Assembly (NCBI GenBank): GCA_964443005.1
Contig: CAYUBI010000086.1
Span: forward strand, 1 to 7,986
Source: CAYUBI01 sp964443005
GTDB taxonomy: Bacteria > Margulisbacteria > Riflemargulisbacteria > GWF2-35-9 > CAYUBI01
Reading direction: 5' to 3'
DNA length: 7,986 bases
Made by a program: the position numbers and the translations under genes. The notes beneath the pieces were generated by a model, which saw nothing but the letters and a program-made list of their open reading frames with translations, made no database searches and was not told where the DNA came from. Below are positions 1-5,635 of this stretch, one piece after another; within the stretch, counting starts at the first letter, position 1, and every line of letters starts with the position of its first letter.

Positions 1-55
1 AAGTGGCTACAGGAATAAATGGAGCAAAAATTACTGCTGGCAATGTGCCAACAGC
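1..55 (+). repeat. Direct repeat copy 1 of fibre module (55 bp, perfect)
   Basis: These 55 bases are identical to 193-247. They encode the VATGINGAKITAGNVPTA segment. The copy-to-copy distance is 192 bp (64 codons), so gain or loss of a unit keeps the reading frame. Identity that includes synonymous positions points to recent duplication or gene conversion. The repeat may continue upstream of the window. Confidence 0.9.
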
Positions 56-1304
56 TAATTACGCAGTGACTGCGAATTATGCGACAACTGCTGGGACTGT
101 TACGAGTGTTGGAGCCCTGAATTTGCAAGTTGGAACTGCGAATGTGGCATTAATTGCAAATGCTGTAGTTGATGGCATTATAACAGATGCAAAAGTGGCT
201 ACAGGAATAAATGGAGCAAAAATTACTGCTGGCAATGTGCCAACAGCAAATGTTGCTCTAACTGCGAACTACGCAGAAATTGCAGGAAGCGCATTAACAT
301 TAGGTGGTACAGGCGCGGGTTCATTAAGTGTTTCAACTGCAAATACAGCACTTACTGCTAATGTGGCATTAATTGCAAATGCTGTAGCTGATGGCATTAT
401 TACCAACGAAAAAGTAGCTGCCGGAATTGACGGCGCAAAGATTACAGGTGGAAATGTGCCAACAGCAAATATTGCGTTAACAGCAAATGCAGTTTTGTGG
501 ACAGCGATTGTTGAAAAACCAACCTCAGTTTCTGGTTATGGTATTACGGATTTAATTGTTACGAATAACTTTTTTGGTGGCGTATCAGTTAATGGATCAG
601 TTTCAGCCAGTACTTTTATTGGTAATGGAGCAGGATTAAGCGCAATAAATGCTGCGAATATCGATTCTGGAACACTGGGTAATCAATATTTGCCGTCAAA
701 TATTAGTATTAATGGAATTGTAACTGCTAGTGCGTTTGTAGGTGTTGGTTCTAGCCTAACCTCGTTAACAGGTGCGAATGTTATAGGCGTGGTGAATAAT
801 GCAATAACCGCTGATGTAGCTCTTACTGCTAATGTAGCAATAATGGCTAACGATGTTATTGCTGATTCAATTACTTCTACAAAAATTTTGGATGCAACAA
901 TTATCAGTGCTGACATTGCTGCAAGTGCAATTACAACACCTAAGCTGGCACCGTTATCAGTAGATAACACGAAGATTGCAGTTGGAACTATTATCAGCAC
1001 TAATATTGCTTCATCTACTATTGCATCTATAAACATTAATATTCCTACAGGATGGCAAGTTGCATTGTATAAATTTGCTACAGCTAATGTGACTTTTGAT
1101 ACTGGTACGCATACTTCTAATGTGACAATTACGAATGCTGATGTTAAAACAACAAATTTTATTACAACAGCAATTACGGGTGGTATAGTTCCTGTGGGTA
1201 GTTGGGCTATTACTCCAGGTGCAGGTAGTTTGGGTGTACAAAGCTCAATAACCGAAAACGCAGGAACAGTTACCATTCGGTACTTGATTATTAACGGCTG
1301 GTAA
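3..1304 (+). CDS. Repetitive tail-fibre/adhesin-like surface protein, 3' part (5' end outside window)
   Basis: The last 433 residues of a longer protein. The frame is open to the window edge, and the GTG at 3 is an internal Val: the same KVATGINGAKI segment recurs inside the protein at about 193. Residues 1-165 are modules built on GAKITAGNVPTAN, TANVAL and ADGIIT-type motifs. Residues ~190-270 carry the FIGNGAGLSAINAANIDSGT type of motif (F-x-G-x-G-x-x-L), which is common in phage tail fibres and in bacterial fibre proteins. Residues ~275-345 are Ile/Thr/Ala repeats (ITTPKLAPLSVDNTKI). The last ~85 residues are a non-repeating, beta-rich Gly/Thr/Val segment ending in NGW. Cys is absent and Trp is rare, as in extracellular fibres. 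No C-terminal peptidase S74 chaperone motif, LPXTG or membrane anchor is seen, and the N-terminus with any signal peptide is out of view. A surface adhesin is the best inference; a prophage fibre is less likely because no phage genes are adjacent. Confidence 0.72.
   Translation: MATGINGAKITAGNVPTANYAVTANYATTAGTVTSVGALNLQVGTANVALIANAVVDGIITDAKVATGINGAKITAGNVPTANVALTANYAEIAGSALTLGGTGAGSLSVSTANTALTANVALIANAVADGIITNEKVAAGIDGAKITGGNVPTANIALTANAVLWTAIVEKPTSVSGYGITDLIVTNNFFGGVSVNGSVSASTFIGNGAGLSAINAANIDSGTLGNQYLPSNISINGIVTASAFVGVGSSLTSLTGANVIGVVNNAITADVALTANVAIMANDVIADSITSTKILDATIISADIAASAITTPKLAPLSVDNTKIAVGTIISTNIASSTIASININIPTGWQVALYKFATANVTFDTGTHTSNVTITNADVKTTNFITTAITGGIVPVGSWAITPGAGSLGVQSSITENAGTVTIRYLIINGW
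141..181 (+). repeat. 41-bp repeat, copy 1 (NVALIANAV module)
   Basis: Matches 360-400 with a single base difference (T/C at 169 versus 388, giving Val versus Ala). It encodes ANVALIANAVVDGII. The distance is 219 bp, an in-frame 73 codons. Confidence 0.85.
193..247 (+). repeat. Direct repeat copy 2 of fibre module (55 bp, perfect)
   Basis: Exact copy of bases 1-55, in frame. After base 247 the two copies diverge: the first continues as Tyr-Ala-Val, the second as Val-Ala-Leu. Confidence 0.9.
360..400 (+). repeat. 41-bp repeat, copy 2 (NVALIANAV module)
   Basis: Near-identical copy of 141-181, encoding ANVALIANAVADGII. A weaker relative in protein sequence only (ANVAIMANDVIADSIT) appears at about 832-876. 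Confidence 0.85.
412..471 (+). repeat. Diverged third copy of the fibre module
   Basis: Lines up with 193-252 at a distance of 219 bp (73 codons). It encodes KVAAGIDGAKITGGNVPTAN, so the protein motif is kept while many bases differ. This older copy contrasts with the perfect pair upstream. Confidence 0.8.
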
Positions 1305-1310
1305 ACTTGG

Positions 1311-1874
1311 GTGCATGTTGCATCAGGTTATTTAAAAGGGCGTCGGTTAGCGTATCGCGCTGACGCCCTAGTTCGTCCTTCTTCTTCCAAAATTAAAGAA
1401 GCTATTATGTCGATGATTCGTTCAGATCTAGTGGGAACCACGATTCTAGATCTTTATTGTGGTACTGGAGCATTTATTATTGAAGCTGTATCTAATGGTG
1501 CTATAGGCGGGGTTGCAATTGATACAGATATTAGTATTGTCAAACAAAATATTGTAGATCTTAACTTAAATGAAAAAATATCGTTAATCAAAGGCGATAC
1601 GCTAAAATTATTGTCAACGTTGAACAGAGGTGCATTAACCTTTAATTTAATTTTCGCAGATCCACCTTATGCAAAAGGAAACTTAATCCAATTATTGCTT
1701 GCCATCAACGAATTTGCTATACTAAAAGCAGATGGGAAAGTTATTGTTGAACAGTCAGCAAAATCAATTGTTCCAGATTCATGTGGAGAATTATGTTTAC
1801 AAAAACAGCGAACGTATGGGCAAACGCAGGTTTTGATATATGACCGCACTGTCGATTGCCGTATATCCCGGTAG
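1311..1874 (+). CDS. rsmD: 16S rRNA (guanine(966)-N2)-methyltransferase RsmD
   Basis: Class I SAM-dependent methyltransferase of 187 residues, the usual family length. RsmD methylates G966 (E. coli numbering) of 16S rRNA during 30S assembly, in the cytoplasm. Visible signatures: the N-terminal SGYLKGRRL (5-13) and RPSSSKIKEAI (22-32), matching the family's GKxKGRxL and RPTxDRVREAL; SAM motif I DLYCGTGAF (47-55); the motif II acid D71; D96 of motif III; and the catalytic DPPY (117-120). The GTG start at 1311 is chosen because MHVASGYLKGRRL aligns end to end with typical RsmD N-termini. It lies 6 nt after the fibre stop codon and has no clear Shine-Dalgarno site. The 3' end overlaps coaD by 35 nt. 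A GC-rich hairpin sits in its early coding region. The rsmD-coaD pairing is common in bacteria. Confidence 0.93.
   Translation: MHVASGYLKGRRLAYRADALVRPSSSKIKEAIMSMIRSDLVGTTILDLYCGTGAFIIEAVSNGAIGGVAIDTDISIVKQNIVDLNLNEKISLIKGDTLKLLSTLNRGALTFNLIFADPPYAKGNLIQLLLAINEFAILKADGKVIVEQSAKSIVPDSCGELCLQKQRTYGQTQVLIYDRTVDCRISR
1338..1368 (+). other. GC-rich hairpin inside the rsmD 5' coding region
   Basis: GGGCGTC (1338-1344) pairs with GACGCCC (1362-1368). An inner stem AGCG (1349-1352) with CGCT (1358-1361) closes a 5-nt loop, leaving GGTT (1345-1348) as a one-sided bulge. Eleven pairs, mostly G-C, stand out against AT-rich surroundings. There is no T-run behind it, so it is not a standard intrinsic terminator. 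It may simply reflect coding of GRRLAYRADAL, or it may slow ribosomes or polymerase just after the gene start. Confidence 0.55.
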
Positions 1875-2322
1875 TTTTGACCCTATTACTAATGGCCATT
1901 TATCAGTTATTAAACGCGCAGTCAAAATATTTGGATCTATTTCAATTGCAGTAGCGCGCAATGAAAAAAAACAATATCTTTTTTCAGATGACGAGAGATT
2001 AATGATGGTTCAAGAATCTGTTCAATGTTATAAAAATGTTAGTGTTGAATTGTTCGACGGATTGCTGGTAGATTATTGTGTTGCCCATGGTGCTAGTGTT
2101 ATGATAAGAGGGTTGCGTGCAGTCTCGGATTTCGATCAGGAATTTCAGCTTACTTTGGTGAATCGACGTTTGAATCGGGACATTGAAACTGTGTTTTTTA
2201 TGACAGATTATCAATATAGTTATCTTAGTTCGAGTTTAATACGTAATCTTGCTGCATTGGGTGGTGACATTTCAGGCCTTGTTCCACCGTGGGTACGAAC
2301 AAAAATGATGGAGAAATATTAA
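1840..2322 (+). CDS. coaD: Pantetheine-phosphate adenylyltransferase (PPAT)
   Basis: Transfers AMP from ATP to 4'-phosphopantetheine, giving dephospho-CoA and pyrophosphate, the penultimate step of CoA synthesis. At 160 residues it has the normal length of the bacterial hexameric enzyme. Motifs: YPGSFDPITNGH (9-20) with the nucleotidyltransferase T/HxGH as T17-NG-H20; IRGLRA (89-94), whose arginines bind phosphate groups; E101 and NRR (108-110); and SSSLIRNLAALGGD (130-143), equivalent to the family's SSSxVKEVA ATP-binding stretch. The ATG at 1840 puts SIAVYPGSFDP at the expected distance from the N-terminus. It starts inside rsmD (35-nt overlap) with only a weak AGG upstream, so coupled translation is likely. 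Its TAA stop shares one base with the next ATG. Confidence 0.96.
   Translation: MTALSIAVYPGSFDPITNGHLSVIKRAVKIFGSISIAVARNEKKQYLFSDDERLMMVQESVQCYKNVSVELFDGLLVDYCVAHGASVMIRGLRAVSDFDQEFQLTLVNRRLNRDIETVFFMTDYQYSYLSSSLIRNLAALGGDISGLVPPWVRTKMMEKY
2310..2313 (+). promoter_or_regulatory. Ribosome binding site for the coiled-coil gene
   Basis: GGAG followed by 8 nt to the ATG at 2322. It lies inside the end of coaD. Together with the TAATG stop/start overlap it favours ATG 2322 over the upstream in-frame GTG at 2289. Confidence 0.55.
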
Positions 2323-2741
2323 TGGAAATTTTAGGATTATTGGATACGTTAGAAGCTATTTTATTAAATGGGAAAAAAGTGCCCTTTAGTTCCCAAAAAA
2401 GAGTTGACACAGAACGCTTGGTAAAAATTATTGGGAAGATTCGGCGTATCATTAATGAAAAATATAATGCAGATTCAATTCAGCTGAGTGAAGCAACTTC
2501 GTTAAAAGCTGCGTCAACGCCACAAGAAGAAGCTGAATCTCAGGATATTGTACAACAAGCTAAGCGTAATGCGCAGCAAATGGCTGATGATGTGGATCGA
2601 TATGCAGAAGATGTGCTGACTAATCTTCATTTGACAGTATCAAAGCTAAAACGGAATTGTGTTAAATTGGAACATACGATTCAAGAATGTCGTGATAAAT
2701 TAAGTACAGAAAATTCACCTGTTGGCGATGCAGACGAGTAG
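2322..2741 (+). CDS. Small coiled-coil protein of the coaD-linked family, function unknown
   Basis: 139 residues, highly charged, with no membrane segment or signal peptide. Residues 1-47 form a compact N-terminal unit (MEILGLLDTLEAILLNGKKV, then VDTERLVKIIGKIRRIINE). A Ser/Thr/Glu-rich linker spans about 49-73. Residues 75-127 are a long helix (QQAKRNAQQMADDVDRYAED onward) with coiled-coil-like spacing of Ala, Val and Leu. From memory, the layout resembles short Firmicutes proteins encoded beside rsmD and coaD. Those are often auto-annotated as ATPase or ATP synthase subunit b, but there is no Walker motif here to justify an ATPase, and no membrane anchor as in subunit b. It is shorter in the middle than those relatives. 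Start ATG 2322 overlaps the coaD stop by one base, and the 3' end overlaps the next gene by 14 nt. Role unknown; a scaffold or DivIVA-like structural role is speculation. Confidence 0.7.
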   Translation: MEILGLLDTLEAILLNGKKVPFSSQKRVDTERLVKIIGKIRRIINEKYNADSIQLSEATSLKAASTPQEEAESQDIVQQAKRNAQQMADDVDRYAEDVLTNLHLTVSKLKRNCVKLEHTIQECRDKLSTENSPVGDADE

Positions 2742-3567
2742 CTGGTATTTAGCTCAAACATCTCCTTGTTTGGGTGATATTTCGAAAAATTCGCAAAAGA
2801 TTACGGCAATAGTTGAACAGGCAATATCTAAAAAAGCAAATATTGTTATTTTTCCTGAATTAGCCTTGACTGGTTATACGTTAATGGATTTAGTTGAACA
2901 AGTTGCTTTGCGTCGAGATAGTGCTAAATTTCAGCATTTTGAAAAACTAAGTAAGGATATTGATATTATTCTTGGTTTTGTTGAAGAAGATGCTGACTAT
3001 CGGTTTTATATTAGTGCTGCATATTTGTCACACGGTACATGTGTGCATATTCATCGAAAAGTATATTTGCCAACGTATGGTTTGTTTGAAGACCAGCGTT
3101 TTTTTTCTGCTGGGCAACGATTTCAGGCTTTTGATACACCTTTGGGTAGGGTGGGGGTTCTTATTTGTGAAGATGCGTGGCATCTAGATGGGCCATTGCT
3201 AACTGCTATAGATGAGGCTCATTATTTAGTGATTATAGCATCAAGTCCGTTGCAGGGGCTTGATGCACAGGGAACTAAATCCCAGGAGTATTGGACTTTA
3301 TTTTCTAAAACCTATGCATTGTTGCTGGGGGTTTATGTTGTTTTTGTGAACCGGGTGGGCTGTGAAGATGGTATTTCTTTTTGGGGTGGTTCTATGGTTA
3401 TTTCACCTATGGGTGAAGTTATTTCAGAAGCTAAAAAATTTGAAGAAGATCATCTTTTTGTTTCGCTTTCTGAAGCCGAAATTCGTCGTCAACGTATTCG
3501 ATTGCCATTATTAAAAGACTCTAATTCATGGATTCTTAAAAATAAAATTAGAACTAGTTATGTCTGA
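2728..3567 (+). CDS. Glutaminase (nitrilase-family) subunit of glutamine-dependent NAD+ synthetase
   Basis: Carbon-nitrogen hydrolase domain of 279 residues. The nitrilase triad is in place: E44 in FPELALTGY, K111 in HRKVYLPTYGLFED, and C147 in VLICEDAW. The YGLFEDQRFF and GxxFQAFDTPLGRVGVLICEDAW stretches match the N-terminal glutaminase domain of glutamine-dependent NadE, where this domain releases ammonia for amidation of nicotinate adenine dinucleotide. Usually it is fused to the synthetase. Here the ORF ends in the inter-domain linker (after RLPLLKDSNSW) and the synthetase follows in another frame with an 8-nt overlap. ATG 2728 is preferred, placing WYLAQTSPCLGDI at the normal N-terminal strand; an in-frame TTG at 2722 would add two residues. 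It overlaps the coiled-coil gene by 14 nt and lacks a clear Shine-Dalgarno site. A generic amidase is possible, but adjacency to nadE makes that unlikely. Confidence 0.88.
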   Translation: MQTSSWYLAQTSPCLGDISKNSQKITAIVEQAISKKANIVIFPELALTGYTLMDLVEQVALRRDSAKFQHFEKLSKDIDIILGFVEEDADYRFYISAAYLSHGTCVHIHRKVYLPTYGLFEDQRFFSAGQRFQAFDTPLGRVGVLICEDAWHLDGPLLTAIDEAHYLVIIASSPLQGLDAQGTKSQEYWTLFSKTYALLLGVYVVFVNRVGCEDGISFWGGSMVISPMGEVISEAKKFEEDHLFVSLSEAEIRRQRIRLPLLKDSNSWILKNKIRTSYV

Positions 3568-4381
3568 TTCTATGATAGTAGATTATTCTGTACTTGTAAA
3601 AATATTAACGCAATTTTTACGAAATGAAGTTCGTAAAGTTGGGTTCCAGCGGATCGTATTAGGTCTTTCGGGTGGTGTGGATTCTGCATTGGTTGCTACA
3701 TTGGCTGTTCAGGCATTAGGCTCAAAAAATGTGAAAGCTTTTATGATGCCTTATAAAAAAAGCAGCCCATTGAGTTCCGAACATGCTATTGATTTAGCAA
3801 AAGATCTTTCAATTAATTATGAAGTTATTGATATTTCTGCAATGGCAGATGGATATTTGAATGATTCAGAAATGTCTTCTTTACGTATTGGTAATGTTTT
3901 GGCGCGTTGTCGTATGATTGTACTTTATGATCATAGTGCTAAAGAAAGTGCGCTTGTTTTAGGTACATCTAATAAAACTGAACTTTTTTTAGGATATGGA
4001 ACTCAGCATGGTGACTTGGCAAGTGCTATTAATCCAATTGGTGATCTTTATAAATCTCAGGTATGGGCTTTGTCTCGGTATTTAAAAATTCCAAATGTGA
4101 TTATTCAAAAAGCACCTTCTGCTGATTTATGGACAGATCAAACTGATGAAGGTGAATTGGGTTTTAGTTATAAAGATGCTGATCAGGTTTTGTATCAGTT
4201 GATTGATGAACGAAAATCAAAGGAACAAGTTATTCATGATGGCTGGTCTAGTGAACTGGTTGAAAAAATTTATGCTCGTATTCAAAAATATCAATTTAAA
4301 CGAAAATTACCTATGATTGCAAAAATATCAAATCGTAGCATTCCCCATGATTTTTTGTATCCACGGGACTGGGGTGTTTAA
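3560..4381 (+). CDS. nadE: NAD+ synthetase, ATP-pyrophosphatase domain
   Basis: Amidates nicotinate adenine dinucleotide to NAD+ using ATP, the last step of NAD biosynthesis. 273 residues, the size of a stand-alone NadE. The PP-loop SGGVDS (37-42) follows FQRIVLGL. Other family motifs are GNVLARCRMIVLYDHSA (111-127), GTSNKTELFLGYGTQHGD (135-152), the INPIGDLYKSQVW stretch (157-169) and APSADLWTDQTDE near residues 190-202. The N-terminus has no glutaminase domain; that function is encoded by the overlapping upstream gene, so ammonia is probably supplied by that partner. ATG 3560 lies within the ATGTCTGA overlap and has no Shine-Dalgarno site, so translation likely depends on the upstream gene terminating there. 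Confidence 0.95.
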   Translation: MSDSMIVDYSVLVKILTQFLRNEVRKVGFQRIVLGLSGGVDSALVATLAVQALGSKNVKAFMMPYKKSSPLSSEHAIDLAKDLSINYEVIDISAMADGYLNDSEMSSLRIGNVLARCRMIVLYDHSAKESALVLGTSNKTELFLGYGTQHGDLASAINPIGDLYKSQVWALSRYLKIPNVIIQKAPSADLWTDQTDEGELGFSYKDADQVLYQLIDERKSKEQVIHDGWSSELVEKIYARIQKYQFKRKLPMIAKISNRSIPHDFLYPRDWGV

Positions 4382-4397
4382 CGTGCGTATTATATTT

Positions 4398-4404
4398 AAG
4401 GAGG
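4398..4404 (+). promoter_or_regulatory. Strong ribosome binding site of rph
   Basis: AAGGAGG, 6 nt before ATG 4411, in the 29-nt gap after nadE. This spacing decides for ATG 4411 over the TTG at 4408, which would be only 3 nt from the site. It is the best Shine-Dalgarno site in the metabolic block. Confidence 0.85.
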
Positions 4405-4410
4405 ATTTTG

Positions 4411-5115
4411 ATGTTACGACCGGATAAGCGAAAAAACAACCAATTGCGTGCTGTGAAAATTACTACTGGATATTTAATGCATCCTGCTGGAGCAGTTTTA
4501 ATTGAAATGGGGCATACTCAGGTGATTGTTACTGCTTCGATTGAGGAAAAAGTGCCACCACATGTTAAAGGAACGGGTCAAGGCTGGATTACAGCTGAAT
4601 ATAATATGATTCCTGGCGCAACTAATGATCGATTTTCTAGGGAACGGACCAAAGTATCTGGTAGAACGCAGGAAATTCAGCGATTAATTGGGCGATCTAT
4701 TCGAAGCATTGTTGATTTAAAAAAGTTGGGTGAACGCACAATTACAATTGATGCAGATGTAATTCAGGCTGATGGAGGTACGCGAACTGCCTCAATTACT
4801 GGTGCGTATGTTGCCTTGGAATATGCTATTCGATCCTTACAAGATCGTGGCATGATTCGAGGGAATCCGATCATAGAGCCTTGTGCTGCAGTTAGTGTTG
4901 GTATTGTAGACGGTGAATTGCGTTTAGATTTGCAATACGAGGAAGATAGCAAAGCTCAAGTTGATATGAATGTAGTTATGACTGCATCTGGTAAATTAAT
5001 TGAGGTTCAAGGAACTGCAGAAGGCCATGCTTTTACGCGTGACGAAATGAATCGTTTAGTTGATTTGGCAACTGAAGGCATTCAACAACTGATCACTTTT
5101 CAAAAAAATGTGTAA
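4411..5115 (+). CDS. rph: Ribonuclease PH
   Basis: Phosphate-dependent 3'-to-5' exoribonuclease that trims tRNA 3' ends, releasing nucleoside diphosphates; normally a hexamer. 234 residues, close to the family's usual ~240. Hallmarks: RPDKRKNNQLR (3-13); TGQGWITAEYNMIPGAT (55-71); GRTQEIQRLIGRSIR (84-98) with the phosphate-binding Arg; DADVIQADGGTRTASITGA (114-132); and YEEDSKAQVDMNVVMT with conserved acidic residues, followed by EVQGTAEGHAFTRDEMN. The C-terminus stops soon after the last conserved helix, without the fused XTP/dITP pyrophosphatase domain found in some bacteria. The following gene is aroK rather than the frequent partner rdgB. It overlaps aroK by 8 nt. Confidence 0.96.
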   Translation: MLRPDKRKNNQLRAVKITTGYLMHPAGAVLIEMGHTQVIVTASIEEKVPPHVKGTGQGWITAEYNMIPGATNDRFSRERTKVSGRTQEIQRLIGRSIRSIVDLKKLGERTITIDADVIQADGGTRTASITGAYVALEYAIRSLQDRGMIRGNPIIEPCAAVSVGIVDGELRLDLQYEEDSKAQVDMNVVMTASGKLIEVQGTAEGHAFTRDEMNRLVDLATEGIQQLITFQKNV

Positions 5116-5635
5116 TATTGTACTTGTTGGTTTTATGGGGTCTGGGAAAACAACCATTAGTCAGCTTTTGGCAGATCGCACTAAAATGAGCTTAGTTGAT
5201 TGTGATGAGCAGATTGAACATCAAACAAAAAAATCGATTTCGGCGATATTTTCTGAAGACGGTGAAATAGCTTTTCGTGATATTGAAACACATATGTTAC
5301 AGTTATTATCGAATAAAACGAATACGATTATTGCTACGGGTGGAGGTGTGATTGAGCGTAATGAAAATGTTTCATTACTTCAGAAATTAGGGCTGATCAT
5401 TCATTTATGGGTAGATATTAATACTGCACTTTCGCGTATTTCTGATTCGGTTCAACGGCCGCTTGTACAACAAGGCGAAGCTTCGTTACGGAAATTATTT
5501 GAAAAGCGACAACAACGATATATTGACGTATCGGATATCATAATTAATTCATCTATTTTAACACCTTCAGAGATAGTTGAAGAAATTATCGAAGAATGGG
5601 AAAGGGAAGGGCGTATTGGAAAAATTAGTCGTTAA
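5108..5635 (+). CDS. aroK: Shikimate kinase
   Basis: Phosphorylates shikimate at the 3-hydroxyl with ATP, in the route to chorismate. 175 residues, normal length. The Walker A GFMGSGKT (8-15) starts right after the first strand. D33 (in VDCDEQIE), R57 (in FRDIE) and GGG (78-80) match the shikimate-binding residues. R117 in QRPL lies in the lid, and R137 in KRQQRY is the late conserved arginine. ATG 5108 overlaps the rph stop in ATGTGTAA and has no Shine-Dalgarno site, so coupling to rph is probable. The acidic C-terminal helix (EIVEEIIEEWERE) is encoded in the region that also holds the aroB ribosome binding site and start, giving a 20-nt overlap. Confidence 0.95.
   Translation: MCNIVLVGFMGSGKTTISQLLADRTKMSLVDCDEQIEHQTKKSISAIFSEDGEIAFRDIETHMLQLLSNKTNTIIATGGGVIERNENVSLLQKLGLIIHLWVDINTALSRISDSVQRPLVQQGEASLRKLFEKRQQRYIDVSDIIINSSILTPSEIVEEIIEEWEREGRIGKISR
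5602..5610 (+). promoter_or_regulatory. Ribosome binding site deciding the aroB TTG start
   Basis: Purine-rich AAGGGAAGG, 5 nt before TTG 5616, inside the end of aroK. It supports TTG 5616 rather than the in-frame TTG at 5577, which would add 13 residues (Lys/Gly-rich) not typical of AroB. Confidence 0.6.

Noticed and set aside
1..500. CRISPR array in the repeat region
   Set aside because: The repeats are in-frame coding modules with similar, not unique, spacers and 192-219 bp periods, unlike CRISPR repeats.
683..1276. Long reverse-strand reading frame (197 codons) opposite the fibre gene
   Set aside because: It mirrors the low-complexity Thr/Ala/Val repeats of the forward gene. The product is a Val/Ile/Ala-rich string with no domain or ribosome binding site, so it is a shadow frame.
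3..1304. Prophage tail-fibre gene as evidence of a prophage
   Set aside because: The repeats resemble fibres, but there is no neighbouring tail, lysis, integrase or attachment-site sequence, and the next gene is rsmD.
1964..1971. Runs of eight identical bases (A8 at 1964 in coaD, A8 at 6606 in aroB) as programmed slippage sites
   Set aside because: Both genes are intact and in frame through the runs. Such runs are expected at this base composition.
2289..2321. GTG at 2289 as the start of the coiled-coil gene
   Set aside because: It would add 11 residues lying wholly inside coaD. The GGAG spacing and the TAATG stop/start overlap favour ATG 2322.
4355..4393. Promoter before rph (TTGTAT at 4355 and TATTAT at 4388)
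   Set aside because: The spacer is 27 nt, far from the usual ~17, and such boxes arise often by chance in AT-rich DNA.
5577..5615. TTG at 5577 as the start of aroB
   Set aside because: It would add 13 Lys/Gly-rich residues not seen in AroB. The purine-rich ribosome binding site and the 362-residue length fit TTG 5616.
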